A stretch of DNA of 64,000 bases from Roseimicrobium sp. ORNL1 (GCF_011044495.1 NZ_CP049143.1:1674001-1738000), one strand, 5' to 3'; shown: positions 25,200-34,854, counted from the first letter of the stretch. Notes: generated by a model not told the origin, from the sequence alone. Translations and numbers: made by a program.

Positions 25200-25787
25200 T
25201 CAGGCGGCTTCGGCCAGTTCCATCATGCGGCTCAGCTTCTTCACACCAAGTTCAATGCGGGTCTTGATGGTGCCCAGCGGTACTGAGAGATGAGAGGCGA
25301 TCTCGCGCTGGCTCAGGCCATCGACAAACGTGAGCTTCACTGCGATGCCCTGGGCGGGCGGAAGTTCTTCGATGAGGTCGTTCAGTTCGTGCTGGCGGAT
25401 TTCGCGATCCACCACATTCGGACGGTGCTCGGGAAGATCGGCGGGGGCGGTCTTTTCGAAGCGCGTGGTGGCGGCCTGATAGGCGAGTTTGCGGCGCACG
25501 CGGTCAAGCGCACGACGGCGGGCCACGATGATGAGCCAGCCAAGCAGCTGTCCCTTTTCCGAGGAGAAGGAGGAGGCCTGCTGCCACAGCTGTACGAATA
25601 CGTCCTGCAGTACTTCTTCGCCATCAGCTTCGTTATCCAGCACGCGCATGATCACACTGCGCAGCACCTGGCGGTGGCGGCGGTAGAGGATCTCAAGCGC
25701 TCTGGCGGACCGGTTCTGCGCAACCTCGACCATGAGATCGGCATCGGAAGGTCCTTCGACAGGGGCAGGAATGGGATTCTTTTTCAT
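25200..25787 (-). CDS. ECF-family RNA polymerase sigma factor
   Basis: About 195 aa from ATG 25787 (MKKNPIPAPVEG); an ATG at 25835 adds 16 residues. Sigma region 2 spans ALEILYRRHRQVLRSVIMRVLDNEADGEEVLQDVFVQLWQQASSF and GWLIIVARRRALDRVRR. Region 4 spans LPPAQGIAVKLTFVDGLSQREIASHLSVPLGTIKTRIELGVKKL. The layout matches SigK/RpoE-type ECF factors. No anti-sigma gene with a zinc-finger domain is adjacent, although such genes usually follow directly. Upstream are two palindromes (25968-25982 and 25996-26010) that may be regulatory. A strong terminator follows the gene. Confidence 0.9.
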   Translation of the reverse strand: MKKNPIPAPVEGPSDADLMVEVAQNRSARALEILYRRHRQVLRSVIMRVLDNEADGEEVLQDVFVQLWQQASSFSSEKGQLLGWLIIVARRRALDRVRRKLAYQAATTRFEKTAPADLPEHRPNVVDREIRQHELNDLIEELPPAQGIAVKLTFVDGLSQREIASHLSVPLGTIKTRIELGVKKLSRMMELAEAA

Positions 25788-25967
25788 GAAGGTGATGGTG
25801 CGTTGTTCGAAAGTTCGGGATGGGTTTGTTGGCATCTCTAGTGCAAATCTTGTGCCTTTATGCCTCGAGCAGTCGCAAGTGGCTGAAGTCGAATGATTTA
25901 CAAAAAACGGCCAATTTGCCAGTCAGCCGCGATTCTGTGCAAAATGTCTGACTTTGCCGGGGGCTCG

Positions 25968-26010
25968 TGTGCAAATTGCACAGTGCACGGTCCGGTTGGC
26001 ACGGTGCCAA
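25968..26010. promoter_or_regulatory. Two perfect palindromes upstream of the ECF sigma gene
   Basis: TGTGCAAATTGCACA (25968-25982) and TTGGCACGGTGCCAA (25996-26010) are perfect 15-base inverted repeats, 13 bases apart, about 180-220 bases upstream of the sigma-factor start. A partial copy of the first (TGTGCAAAATG) lies at 25936-25946. They look like operator sites; the binding protein is unknown. Confidence 0.4.
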
Positions 26011-26043
26011 AAGAAAGCGCCGTGCGAATGACCGCACGGCGCC
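26005..26043 (-). terminator. Terminator of the DUF6799 gene
   Basis: On the minus strand a perfect 10 bp GC-rich stem (GCGCCGTGCG / CGCACGGCGC, 26017-26042) with a 6-base loop is followed by CTTTCTTTT, about 50 bases after the stop of the upstream gene. This has the form of an intrinsic terminator. Confidence 0.7.
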
Positions 26044-26092
26044 AAGTGCCCGTTTTCGAAGGGGTTAAAGGGTTCCCAAGGAGTCTGTAGCC

Positions 26093-27199
26093 CTAGCGAT
26101 TGGTGGAGCCCCCAGAGGTGCCGCTACCCGAACTGGAGCTGCCTCCAGAGCTGGTGGAGCCGGAGCTTCCGGAAGTGCCTCCGCTGGAAGTGGATGTACC
26201 CCCGCTGGTGCTGCGTGCGCCTGTAGCGGTGCTGCCCGTAGAAGAGGTGCCGGTGGCACTACTGCCAGTCGTGCCGCCTGAGGTTCCACTCCTTACGGCG
26301 TTCGGATTGTTGGTGTTTTGGCCCTGCGGAGTAGCCGTACCACTGCTGCTTCGCTGATTTGGCGTTGTGGGGCGCGGGGTGGTTGTTTGCGAGTTTACGC
26401 CCGTATTGGTGCCGCGGCTGTTGAGTTGGTTGGGCGTGGCGGTGCTGGACGCGCCGGGCGCGTTGGGGTCCACGTTGGTGCCCGTGCTGGCCCGCTGGTT
26501 GGGCGTGGCATTGCTATTCGTCGTGGTACCAGTCGTATTGGTTCGGTTGGTGCCCGTGGTCTGACGGTCTGTGGAAGTGGTGCCGGTCGTTTGTCCGTCC
26601 ACGAATGTGGTCACACCAGGATCGACAACTGTGCTTGAACTGCCCCGGTCAGTAGCGGTCCGGCCTCTGCCTGTGGTATTCGGTACTTGAGAGAAGCCAT
26701 CGGGATTCGAGGGCGCTGTAGAGGAACCCGGAGGTGAGATGGGGTGACCAGATCCTGCCGGAGCCAGGCCCGAACGGTTTTCACCGGTGATCGTGGTAGC
26801 GGCACGGGTGCGATCATCCAGCGTGAGCAAGCTGGGATCCACGGGCACGACTCGACCATCTGTGGTGAGCATCTGACCTGCCGGGATCTGCCACGTGCGG
26901 CCATCAAACCCCGTGACTGTTCCATTGGGTTCGATACGCAGAACCTGCTCCTTCGTCACTTGGGAGAACGCGCCGTTTCTGATCACGTACACGTTTCCAT
27001 CTCTCAGGAAAAAGCCGTCAGGAATGGGAGTCACAGCCGTGGTGGTTGTCGTGGTGGCTGTGGCAGCAGTGGGAGGAATCGCCGGCATCGGTGTACCCGG
27101 CGGAGGACTTTGCTGGAAGGGAAGCGCCTGACCTCGGGTGAAGGTCGGCAGGCTCAGGCAGGACACTGCCGTGAGAACGAGCACGGGGATGGTTTTCAT
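26093..27199 (-). CDS. Secreted DUF6799-like protein with long low-complexity tail
   Basis: About 368 aa from ATG 27199 (MKTIPVLVLTAVSCLSLPTF, signal peptide). Residues about 55-120 (PDGFFLRDGNVYVIRNGAFSQVT, then LRIEPNGTVTGFDGRTWQIPAGQMLTTDGRVV) match the DUF6799 pattern of repeated DG-hydrophobic turns. From about residue 150 the chain consists almost wholly of Thr, Ser, Asn and Gly with short near-repeats (NTTGTTTNSNATPNQRAS, TATPNQLNSRGTN, and a final GGTS/SGSS tract). The tail is probably disordered and may be glycosylated or cell-surface exposed. Function unknown. Confidence 0.75.
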   Translation of the reverse strand: MKTIPVLVLTAVSCLSLPTFTRGQALPFQQSPPPGTPMPAIPPTAATATTTTTTAVTPIPDGFFLRDGNVYVIRNGAFSQVTKEQVLRIEPNGTVTGFDGRTWQIPAGQMLTTDGRVVPVDPSLLTLDDRTRAATTITGENRSGLAPAGSGHPISPPGSSTAPSNPDGFSQVPNTTGRGRTATDRGSSSTVVDPGVTTFVDGQTTGTTSTDRQTTGTNRTNTTGTTTNSNATPNQRASTGTNVDPNAPGASSTATPNQLNSRGTNTGVNSQTTTPRPTTPNQRSSSGTATPQGQNTNNPNAVRSGTSGGTTGSSATGTSSTGSTATGARSTSGGTSTSSGGTSGSSGSTSSGGSSSSGSGTSGGSTNR

Positions 27200-27425
27200 G
27201 GGGGGCAAGGATGAAGCGGCATGGCGCAATCATCTTGCGCCGTGCGGGGGTTGCGGGTGTGCCACCCCGGAGTAGCATGCTGCTCACCGAGGTGGGCGCG
27301 GAGGAAATGTCCTTCGCACAGGGATCAATTCGCCCTGGTACCGCCGTGTGCGTTGGTTTTGCTCGAAAGCAACTCCCTTGCACCCACACTCATGAATATT
27401 GCAATGCCGCTCTCGCAACCGCGAG

Positions 27426-28412
27426 CTACACCGAATTCGCTGAGGTGCCCGTGGCTTGCAGATCACTCAGATTCTGCAGCGTTACGGAGGCGATCTGCTC
27501 CATGGCTTCACGGGTGAAAAATGCCTGGTGTCCCGTCAGCAGCACGTTGGGAAAGGTGGTGAGACGCATGAAGACGTCGTCGGGAATGATATGATGAGAG
27601 TGATCGCTGAAGAAGAGCTTGTCCTCCTCTTCATACACATCCAGGGCCAGACCACCGATGATGCCGCTCTTCAGTGCGGCGATCACGGCTGCGGTATCGA
27701 TCAATGCGCCGCGACCGGTATTGATGAGCAGCACACCGCGCTTCATCTGGGAGAGGCTTTGTTCATTTACCAGGTGGCGGGTCTCGGGCGTGAGGGGGCA
27801 GTGCAGGCTGATGATATCACTCTGTGGCAGGGCCTCCTGGAGTGGCAGGTAGGTGACCCCCAAGGCTTCCAGTTCCGCGTTGCGATAGGCGTCTACTGCG
27901 AAGACACGGCAACCAATGCAATGCATGATGCGTGCAAAGATGGCGCCAATCTTCCCTGTGCCCACCACCGTGACTGTTTTGCCAACGAGGTCGAAGCCCA
28001 TCAACCCGGCGAGTTCGAAGTTCCCCTCGCGGACGCGGTTGTACGCTTTGTGAATGCGGCGGTTCAGGGAGAAGAGGAGGGTGACTGCGAACTCTGCCAC
28101 CGCGTGGGGTGAATAGGCCGGCACACGCACGACGGCCAGGCCGCGTTCCTTGGCGCGCACAAGATCCACGTTGTTGTACCCGGCGCATCGCAGCGCGATC
28201 GCCTTCACACCGAGGTCGGCCAGCGTGTCCACGACCGTCGCATTCACGAGGTCATTGACAAAAACACAGACGGCGTCATACCCCTTGGCCAGGCTGGCGG
28301 TGGCTTCGTCCAGTCGCGCCGGCAGGAACTTCAACTTGTGGTCTCCCTTTCCGTTGGCGGCGTTGAGAAACTCCTCATCATAGCTCTTGCTGCTGAATAC
28401 GACGGTCTTCAT
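27426..28412 (-). CDS. ldhA: 2-hydroxyacid dehydrogenase, D-lactate dehydrogenase-like
   Basis: About 328 aa from ATG 28412 (MKTVVFSSKSYDEEF). NAD-binding motif VTVVGTGKIGAIFARI (about residues 146-161). The catalytic Arg lies in LLINTGRGALIDTAAV, followed by the Glu region and the catalytic His in LTGHQAFFTREAM. The LRCAGYNNVDL and YSPHAVAEFAVTLLFSLNR segments are typical of fermentative D-lactate dehydrogenase. It reduces pyruvate to D-lactate with NADH in the cytoplasm. It is convergent with nothing and divergent from the porin gene at 28784. Confidence 0.88.
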   Translation of the reverse strand: MKTVVFSSKSYDEEFLNAANGKGDHKLKFLPARLDEATASLAKGYDAVCVFVNDLVNATVVDTLADLGVKAIALRCAGYNNVDLVRAKERGLAVVRVPAYSPHAVAEFAVTLLFSLNRRIHKAYNRVREGNFELAGLMGFDLVGKTVTVVGTGKIGAIFARIMHCIGCRVFAVDAYRNAELEALGVTYLPLQEALPQSDIISLHCPLTPETRHLVNEQSLSQMKRGVLLINTGRGALIDTAAVIAALKSGIIGGLALDVYEEEDKLFFSDHSHHIIPDDVFMRLTTFPNVLLTGHQAFFTREAMEQIASVTLQNLSDLQATGTSANSV

Positions 28413-28701
28413 GCCGCCATGATAGTGGGTGGAAGCGGGCAGGCGAGGAACAAATGAGGCACACAAATAGGACCTTTGGGCAGGGGAGAGGGCTTGAATG
28501 CCGGCTCATTCGCTATGGGAACAGGGGTTGCGAGATTCGCATTCGTCAACGTGTGGAATAACGCGCGGATAATTCGATGATTTATAGAAAAACAAATCCA
28601 AACATGGATGCGGCCTGATTTATTGCGTGTGTGTCTGGTCATACTGGTGCTGGTTCGCGGTATTATTTGGCTCAAAAGATTTCCTGAGCGGGCAACATCA
28701 C

Positions 28702-28718
28702 TTGGCACCGCTCATGCT
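28702..28718 (+). promoter_or_regulatory. Sigma-54-like promoter upstream of the porin gene
   Basis: TTGGCAC-CGCTC-ATGCT matches the sigma-54 consensus TGGCAC-N5-TTGCW with one mismatch in the -12 box. The -24 GG (28704-28705) and -12 GC (28716-28717) are exactly 10 bases apart. The predicted start point lies about 55 bases before the porin ATG. Rigid GG-N10-GC spacing is the main support. Confidence 0.6.
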
Positions 28719-28783
28719 TATCACCCGTTCCAAGCGGCTGGCACAGTCGTCACACGTGAACAACAACCAGAAAGGCAAAACGA

Positions 28784-29611
28784 ATGAAATTCATCTCCCG
28801 AATGACCTCAGGAAAACTTGCAACAGCAGGCCTGGCGCTCGCGATCGCGGCGCTCATGACTCCTGCGACGGCGACCGCCGGTACGGTCAGCGGTAAGGGT
28901 ACCACGATCGTCACTCCCCCGGTCGAGGAAAAACCCTTCATCACCGGCAACCTGTCACTCTTCTATGACACCCATTTCATCTCCTACGGCCAGGACGTCT
29001 GGGGCGTGGGCAACGACTGGGGTGAGTGGTTCTTCCACCCCTCCTTCGAGCTCGATTTCCAGATCACGGACTCCCTCCAGTTCTATGTGAACACCTGGGC
29101 GGACGTGAACGACCAGATCGAAGGTGATATCGGCGACTACGTGCAGGAAATCGACGTGAACGTGGGCTTCTACTACACGCTCGACAAATTCAAGTTCCAG
29201 CTCGGCTACGGCTCTTGGAACTATGCTTCGCAGACTGAGCACATCATCGACGGCAAGGTCACCTACACGGATGGCCTGATCAATCCGTTCGTCGCTGTGC
29301 ACGGCCGCGTGGGCATTGACATCCCCGGATATGACGAAGGCGTGGTCGCCCAAGTCGGTGTGGCTCCGTCCACCGCCCTTGGCCCTGTGACCCTGTCCTT
29401 CCCTGTCACCGTGTCCTTCGACACGGACGGCTTCCACGCTGGTGACGGTGGCTTCGCCTACGTCTCCGCCGGTGTTGGCGCCTCCATCCCGATCCACAAG
29501 CAGATCTCGCTGAGCATCGGCGCGACCTACTACCACACGCAGGACGACGTCATCCCGAACGCGGATGAAGACTTCGTGGTGGGTTCGGCTGGTGTCGTGT
29601 TCACCTTCTAA
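28784..29611 (+). CDS. TorF-type outer-membrane beta-barrel protein
   Basis: 275 aa. Signal peptide (MTSGKLATAGLALAIAALMTPATATA). The mature protein is rich in alternating aromatic/polar strands: GNLSLFYDTHFISYGQDVW, FFHPSFELDFQITDSLQFYVNTWADV, VNVGFYYTLDKFKFQLGYGSW, ISLSIGATYYH. It ends in Phe (VVFTF), the C-terminal signal of outer-membrane barrels. It resembles the TorF-family putative porins. It precedes urtABCDE, and a sigma-54-like site lies upstream. I infer a role in outer-membrane entry of urea or a related small solute; the sequence alone does not prove this. Confidence 0.8.
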   Translation: MKFISRMTSGKLATAGLALAIAALMTPATATAGTVSGKGTTIVTPPVEEKPFITGNLSLFYDTHFISYGQDVWGVGNDWGEWFFHPSFELDFQITDSLQFYVNTWADVNDQIEGDIGDYVQEIDVNVGFYYTLDKFKFQLGYGSWNYASQTEHIIDGKVTYTDGLINPFVAVHGRVGIDIPGYDEGVVAQVGVAPSTALGPVTLSFPVTVSFDTDGFHAGDGGFAYVSAGVGASIPIHKQISLSIGATYYHTQDDVIPNADEDFVVGSAGVVFTF

Positions 29612-29638
29612 TTCGTGCCTGGTTAGCCATTCAAGTGG

Positions 29639-29676
29639 GCGCGCGCCGACGCCACAAACGCGGCGCGCGCTTTTTT
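29639..29676 (+). terminator. Intrinsic terminator after the porin gene
   Basis: A perfect 10 bp stem GCGCGCGCCG / CGGCGCGCGC with a 12-base loop is followed immediately by TTTTTT, starting 28 bases after the porin stop. It separates the porin transcript from urtA. Confidence 0.9.
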
Positions 29677-29723
29677 AGTGCCATCGACAAACAAGACACT
29701 CATTCATCATTCAACCATTCATC

Positions 29724-30977
29724 ATGAAACGCCGGTTCTTTAATTCGATGATGGCCGCAGCCCTGGTGGGCTCTGTGGCGCTCCCTGCGCATGCCGCCGA
29801 CACCGTGAAGGTGGGCGTGCTGCACTCCCTGAGTGGCACCATGGCCATCAGTGAGACGTCCCTCCGTGACGTGCTTCTTTACACGTTCGACGAAATCAAC
29901 GCCGCTGGCGGCGTGATGGGCAAGAAGATCGAGCCTGTGGTGGTGGATGGCGCCTCCAACTGGCCGCTCTTCGCTGAAAAGGCCAAGCAACTCCTCGAGC
30001 AGGACAAGTGTGCGGTCGTCTTCGGCTGCTGGACCTCCGTGAGCCGCAAATCGGTGCTCCCGGTCTTTGAAAAGAACAATGGCCTCCTCTTCTATCCCGT
30101 GCAGTACGAGGGTGAAGAAGAATCCCCGAACGTCTGCTACACCGCCGAAGCGGTGAACCAGCAGGCCACTCCCGCTGTGGACTACCTCCTTGAGCAGGGA
30201 ATCAAGAAATTCTACCTCCTGGGCTCCGACTACGTCTATCCCCAGACCACGAACCTCGTGCTTCTGGAGTATCTCCTGAGCAAGGGCGTGCCGCTCGAAA
30301 ACATCGGTGGTGGTTATCGCAAGGACGACTCCGGCAAGATCATCTCCGCCGGCAAGTACACCCCCTTCGGTCACACCGACTACCAGCAGATCGTTGCTGA
30401 AATCAAGCAATTCTCCGCCGGTGGCAACGCCGCGGTGGTGAGCACGCTGAACGGCGACACCAACGTGCCCTTCTTCAAGGAATACGCCGCTGCCGGCCTC
30501 ACTGCTGAGACCTGCCCGGTCGTGTCCTTCTCCATCTCGGAAGATGAATTCCGCGGTCTCCCCGCTGACAAGCTCGTGGGCCAGCTCGGCTGCTGGAGCT
30601 ACTTCCAGTCCATCGACAGCCCTGCGAACAAGAAGTTCGTGGACGGCTTCCAGTCCTGGCTGAAGAAGTCTGATGTCACTGGCATCGTGAAGGAAGGTCG
30701 CGTGACCTGCTCCCCGATGGTGCTCTCCTATGACGGTGTGTACCTCTGGAAGGCCTGCGTGGAAAAGGCTGGCAGCTTCGATGTGGACAAGGTGCGTGAA
30801 GCTTGGAAGAGCGGCCTGAGCTTCGAAGGCCCGAACGGCAAGGTCACTTCCCAGAAGAACATGCACATGACCAAGAATGTGTACATCGGCGAGACCAAGG
30901 CGGATGGCCAGTTCAAGATCCTCAAGGACTTCAAGGAAGTGTACGGCGAGCCCTGGCTGAAGGGCAAGTTCAAATGA
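29724..30977 (+). CDS. urtA: Urea ABC transporter substrate-binding protein UrtA
   Basis: 417 aa with a signal peptide ([24 protein letters not shown]). The mature protein follows the UrtA pattern throughout: [97 protein letters not shown], and the C-terminal [16 protein letters not shown]. It binds urea (or short amides) in the periplasm and delivers it to UrtBC. It opens the urtABCDE run, and a GC-rich hairpin separates it from urtB, as is common for highly expressed binding proteins. Confidence 0.96.
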   Translation: MKRRFFNSMMAAALVGSVALPAHAADTVKVGVLHSLSGTMAISETSLRDVLLYTFDEINAAGGVMGKKIEPVVVDGASNWPLFAEKAKQLLEQDKCAVVFGCWTSVSRKSVLPVFEKNNGLLFYPVQYEGEEESPNVCYTAEAVNQQATPAVDYLLEQGIKKFYLLGSDYVYPQTTNLVLLEYLLSKGVPLENIGGGYRKDDSGKIISAGKYTPFGHTDYQQIVAEIKQFSAGGNAAVVSTLNGDTNVPFFKEYAAAGLTAETCPVVSFSISEDEFRGLPADKLVGQLGCWSYFQSIDSPANKKFVDGFQSWLKKSDVTGIVKEGRVTCSPMVLSYDGVYLWKACVEKAGSFDVDKVREAWKSGLSFEGPNGKVTSQKNMHMTKNVYIGETKADGQFKILKDFKEVYGEPWLKGKFK

Positions 30978-31033
30978 TTTGAGGCTGCTTCGCCCCGCGA
31001 AGTGAGAGCTGGCCGGCGTGCCAGTTCCGAGTG

Positions 31034-31061
31034 GGGGCGGGTTCAGGAATGAGCCCGCCCC
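31034..31061 (+). terminator. Hairpin between urtA and urtB
   Basis: GGGGCGGG / CCCGCCCC stem with a 12-base loop, without a U-tract. It sits 57 bases after urtA. It may be a partial terminator or an mRNA stabiliser that lets the binding protein be made in excess over the permease. Confidence 0.45.
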
Positions 31062-31115
31062 TTCAATCCCTTCAGACGTTATCGCTGACTTTTCCATCCA
31101 TCTTTTCCTCTGCAC

Positions 31116-32828
31116 GTGAAAGCTCTCTTCCGCCTGCTCTCACTCACTCTGCTCTCGGGCTTGCTGTGCTCCGCCTCGCTCTTTGCAGAGACCGCCCGGC
31201 AAACCATTGCGAACGCTGCGCTGGCAGAAGACGCTGCCAAGAAGCGCGAGATCATCACCTCGCTGATCGGGCAGGGGGATGAAATCATCAAACCATTGCT
31301 CGACGATTGGAAGGCGGACAAACTTTACATTCACACCACGGCCACGGGCGAGAAGATTGCGGTGCGCCTGCAGGACGACAAGGATGACGCAGGCACCCAG
31401 AGCGCCGTGCGCGTGGACGATGGCACATCGCTCAAGGATGCTGCCGGTCAACCGCTGCGACTCATTGCCAAGGAGCAGAAAATCGTGGAGCACGATCGTG
31501 GCCTGCGCAATGCCATGAAAGGCGTGCTGGACCTGCTGGACCTGTCTTCACCCGATGTGAAAAAGCGCGTCCAAGCCGTGCAGACGCTCGGCTTCGCCCA
31601 GAATGCGGAGAAGGTGCCTGCGCTGGAAGCTCGCATGAAAGTGGAGCAGGATCCGGAGGTCATCCGCGCGCTCAAGGAAGCCATGGCGCTGATCAAACTC
31701 AAGGATCCTTCTGATGATGCGAAAGTAACAGCGCTCAAGGAGCTGAAGGAATTGCACACATTCTCGTCCTACGATTCCATCAAGGCCACGCTGAAGGAAG
31801 CAGAGGCTGCCTCCAAAGCGCCTGTGGCTGGTGCCGCGAAAGAGGCGCTTGCTGCCATTGATAGTCATCGGAGCTTTGTGAACTTCTTCGGTACCATCTT
31901 CCGTGGCCTCAGTCTCGGCAGCATTCTTCTTATTGCTGCCCTCGGTCTCGCCATCACGTTCGGCCTCATGGGCGTGATCAACATGGCGCACGGCGAGATG
32001 ATCGCGGTGGGGGCCTACACGACCTACATCGTTCAGAATATCTTCGGTGCGGGCGTGACCATTCCGCTCTTTGGTCTGTCGCTGGCCATCCCTGGTATGC
32101 ATGCCACCGGAGCCTTATACAATAGTTACTTCCTCTTCGCAATTCCCGCCAGCTTCCTGACGGCTGCACTGGTGGGCATTGCACTGGAGCGCGGCATCAT
32201 TCAATTCCTCTACCGCCGTCCGCTGGAAAGCTTGCTGGCGACGTGGGGCGTGTCCCTGCTGCTCCAGCAGGTCTTCCGTCTGACCTTTGGTGCGAACAAT
32301 GTGCAGGTGGGCAGCCCGACATGGCTCAGTGGTAACTGGACGATTGGTGATATCATCTTCAACTGGAACCGTGTCTTCGTCATCGGCTTCGCGATCTTCA
32401 TCGTGTTTGGTACTTATCTGGTGCTCACGAAGACGTCGCTCGGACTCTTGATGCGCGCGGTGATGCAGAACCGCAACATGGCCGCGTGCATGGGTATTCG
32501 CACGAGCCGGGTGAACATGATGACTTTCGGCTTCGGTAGCGGCCTTGCAGGCCTGGCGGGAGCCTTCCTCAGCCAGATCACCAATACAGGTCCTTCACTT
32601 GGGCAGAGCTATATCGTGGAATGTTTCATGACCGTGGTCGTGGGCGGGGTGGGGAATATCGCTGGCACTGTCACGAGTGCGGTAGGCATCGGCATGGCGG
32701 ATCAGTCCATCCAGCAGATCCTGCTGAATCCGGTGATGGGCAAGATTCTCGTGCTCGTGGGGATCATCCTCTTTCTCCAGTGGAGGCCAGCCGGCATTTT
32801 TGTCACCCGCAGCCGCTCGCTGGACTAG
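31116..32828 (+). CDS. urtB: Urea ABC transporter permease UrtB
   Basis: 570 aa. A signal-like N terminus (LFRLLSLTLLSGLLCSASLFA) leads into a roughly 210-residue extracytoplasmic region, with HEAT-like helices around SSPDVKKRVQAVQTLGFAQNAEKVPALEARM. Such an extension is typical of UrtB proteins. From about residue 265 the LivH-type permease begins: SLGSILLIAALGLAITFGLMGVINMAHGEMIAVGAYT, with multiple membrane helices ending in MGKILVLVGIILFLQWRPAGIF. It forms the membrane pore with UrtC. The urtC start follows after 80 bases that contain a strong sigma-54-like promoter. Confidence 0.95.
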   Translation: MKALFRLLSLTLLSGLLCSASLFAETARQTIANAALAEDAAKKREIITSLIGQGDEIIKPLLDDWKADKLYIHTTATGEKIAVRLQDDKDDAGTQSAVRVDDGTSLKDAAGQPLRLIAKEQKIVEHDRGLRNAMKGVLDLLDLSSPDVKKRVQAVQTLGFAQNAEKVPALEARMKVEQDPEVIRALKEAMALIKLKDPSDDAKVTALKELKELHTFSSYDSIKATLKEAEAASKAPVAGAAKEALAAIDSHRSFVNFFGTIFRGLSLGSILLIAALGLAITFGLMGVINMAHGEMIAVGAYTTYIVQNIFGAGVTIPLFGLSLAIPGMHATGALYNSYFLFAIPASFLTAALVGIALERGIIQFLYRRPLESLLATWGVSLLLQQVFRLTFGANNVQVGSPTWLSGNWTIGDIIFNWNRVFVIGFAIFIVFGTYLVLTKTSLGLLMRAVMQNRNMAACMGIRTSRVNMMTFGFGSGLAGLAGAFLSQITNTGPSLGQSYIVECFMTVVVGGVGNIAGTVTSAVGIGMADQSIQQILLNPVMGKILVLVGIILFLQWRPAGIFVTRSRSLD

Positions 32829-32848
32829 GTAGGCCATTTCTCCGGTGC

Positions 32849-32864
32849 TGGCACTCTTTTTGCA
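32849..32864 (+). promoter_or_regulatory. Sigma-54-like promoter between urtB and urtC
   Basis: TGGCAC-TCTTT-TTGCA is an exact match to the TGGCAC-N5-TTGCW consensus, with GG at 32850-32851 and GC at 32862-32863. The predicted start point is about 35 bases upstream of the urtC ATG. It is an internal promoter candidate for urtCDE and possibly the urease genes. Confidence 0.7.
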
Positions 32865-32908
32865 ACGGCTTCTCCAATTCGCAACGCACATCCACCTGAC
32901 TCCGCCAC

Positions 32909-34075
32909 ATGAGCCTTTCGCTTGTAGGTAACAATTTCTGGAACACACGCCGCACGATCGAGGTTGCCGCCGTGGGCAACATCGGAGTGTTGATGGTCGT
33001 GGTCTTGCCACTGCTGAATTCCTTGGATTTGATGTCCAACTTCTGGCTGGGCGTCATTGGCAAGTACCTCTGCTATGCCATTCTTGCCATCTCTGTGGAC
33101 ATGCTGTGGGGCTACATGGGCTTGCTGAGCTTGGGGCAGGCCCTTTTCTTCAGTCTCGGAGGGTACATGCTGGGCATGTATCTGATGCGAATGATTGGCG
33201 GCGAGACGATGCCCACGTTTCTTTCCATGCAAGGCTATGAGGACTGGCCGTGGTTCTTCGCACCTTTTACAAGCTTCTCCTTCGCCATGCTGATGGTGGT
33301 CTTCGTTCCCGGGATAGTAGCTCTGGTATTCGGTTTCCTTGCTTTTCGTTCGCGCATCAAAGGGGTGTACTTCTCCATCCTCACCCAGGCTCTCACCTAT
33401 GCGGCCGCTCTTCAATTCTTCCGCAACGACATGCTCATGGGAGGAAACAATGGCTTTACGGACTTCAAGCTCCTCCTTGGACATGACATCCGCAGCGAGG
33501 TTACGCAGCGTGCGCTCTATATCATTACCGGAGTGGCCCTCATCGGCATCTATGCCATGTGCCGCTGGCTGAATGGCACCAAGTTCGGCCTAGTGCAGCG
33601 AGCTATTCGCGACAGTGAAAATCGTGTGCTCTTCTCAGGCTACGCTGCGGCACACTACAAGCTTTTCATCTTTGTGCTGAGCGGGATTGTGGCGGCCATT
33701 GGTGGCGCGCTCTACGTGGCGCAGGTGCAGATTATCAATCCTGCGGAGATGCAGGTGGACAAGTCCCTGGATGCTGTGGTGTGGGTCGCGGTCGGTGGTC
33801 GGGGTACACTGCTGGGACCCATCATCGGTGCGGTCAGTGTGAATGCACTCAAGAGCTGGGCCACCAACGCTTTCCCGGATGCATGGCTCATCATCCTGGG
33901 TGGTCTCTTCGTTTTTGTAGTGCTCTTCATGCCCAAGGGAATCGTGGGTCTGCCTGCGCAATTGATGGGCGTGTGGAGGAAATATCAGGCTCGAAAGTTG
34001 GTGGATGATGAGCCGACGGTGCCCCTTGCTGAAACTCCCACTGCAGACCCCACCGCTTCTTCTCCAGTCAAATGA
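32909..34075 (+). CDS. urtC: Urea ABC transporter permease UrtC
   Basis: 388 aa, a LivM-type permease. It has about ten hydrophobic segments, with the UrtC-typical [35 protein letters not shown] early, a long loop around [19 protein letters not shown], and a conserved [25 protein letters not shown] near the C terminus. It pairs with UrtB in the inner membrane. Its stop overlaps the urtD start by four bases (ATGA), so translation is coupled. Confidence 0.95.
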   Translation: MSLSLVGNNFWNTRRTIEVAAVGNIGVLMVVVLPLLNSLDLMSNFWLGVIGKYLCYAILAISVDMLWGYMGLLSLGQALFFSLGGYMLGMYLMRMIGGETMPTFLSMQGYEDWPWFFAPFTSFSFAMLMVVFVPGIVALVFGFLAFRSRIKGVYFSILTQALTYAAALQFFRNDMLMGGNNGFTDFKLLLGHDIRSEVTQRALYIITGVALIGIYAMCRWLNGTKFGLVQRAIRDSENRVLFSGYAAAHYKLFIFVLSGIVAAIGGALYVAQVQIINPAEMQVDKSLDAVVWVAVGGRGTLLGPIIGAVSVNALKSWATNAFPDAWLIILGGLFVFVVLFMPKGIVGLPAQLMGVWRKYQARKLVDDEPTVPLAETPTADPTASSPVK

Positions 34076-34854
34076 GTGCCACGCTGCAACTTGCTGAACC
34101 AAAACCATTCCTCCTGGCTGCGGAAGGATTGAACAAGTCCTTCCAGGGATTCCGTGCGATCAAGGATCTCTCGTTCTATCTCGACCAGGGGGAGCTTCGA
34201 ACGGTCATCGGGCCAAACGGTGCGGGGAAGACCACTTTCCTGGATCTCATCACCGGTCGCACCAAGCCCGATACGGGGACGATGCAGTTTGAGAATCGCG
34301 ACATCCTCCCGATGAACGAGTATGAGATCTACCGTCTGGGGATCGGTCGCAAATTTCAGACGCCTACGGTCTATACGGATCACACGGTGTACGAGAATCT
34401 TGTGCTCAGCTTGGAGGGTTCTCGTGGGGTGTGGCGCAGCCTCTTCAGTAAGGTTAAGCCCTCCGAAAAAGACCGCATCGCTGAGATTCTGGATACCATC
34501 AAGCTCAAGGATAGCGCGAAACGGAAGGCCGGTGAGCTGGCGCACGGGCAGAAGCAGTGGCTGGAGATCGGCATGCTACTGGCCCAGAATGCGAAGCTGC
34601 TCCTCGTGGATGAGCCGGCTGCTGGCATGACGGATGAAGAGACGCACCGCACAGGTGAGTTGCTGCTTTCACTCGCGGGTGCGCACACCATCGTGGTGAT
34701 TGAGCATGACATGACCTTTGTGCGGCAGATTGCCAAGGACCGCCGCGTGACCGTGCTGCATCAGGGTACGGTGCTTTGCGAGGGTGCCGTCGACTTCGTG
34801 CAGAACGACGAGCGTGTCATCGAAGTGTATCTCGGCCGCAAATCAAAACACTAG
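34072..34854 (+). CDS. urtD: Urea ABC transporter ATPase UrtD
   Basis: 260 aa. LivG-type ATPase with Walker [18 protein letters not shown], a Q-loop region FQTPTVY, an ABC signature-like [14 protein letters not shown], Walker [12 protein letters not shown] and the H-loop VVIEHDM. The AHGQKQW form of the signature is characteristic of UrtD. It powers UrtBC together with UrtE. A 4-base overlap with urtC and a 6-base gap to urtE put it firmly in the operon. Confidence 0.95.
   Translation: MSATLQLAEPKPFLLAAEGLNKSFQGFRAIKDLSFYLDQGELRTVIGPNGAGKTTFLDLITGRTKPDTGTMQFENRDILPMNEYEIYRLGIGRKFQTPTVYTDHTVYENLVLSLEGSRGVWRSLFSKVKPSEKDRIAEILDTIKLKDSAKRKAGELAHGQKQWLEIGMLLAQNAKLLLVDEPAAGMTDEETHRTGELLLSLAGAHTIVVIEHDMTFVRQIAKDRRVTVLHQGTVLCEGAVDFVQNDERVIEVYLGRKSKH

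Noticed and set aside
25996-26010. TTGGCACGGTGCCAA as a sigma-54 promoter
   Set aside because: It has the TGGCAC half but no GC at the right distance; it is a palindrome instead.
29700-31115. 471 aa open frame on the minus strand
   Set aside because: Antisense shadow of urtA; the composition (His/Val/Leu/Glu repeats) reflects the codon bias of the sense strand.
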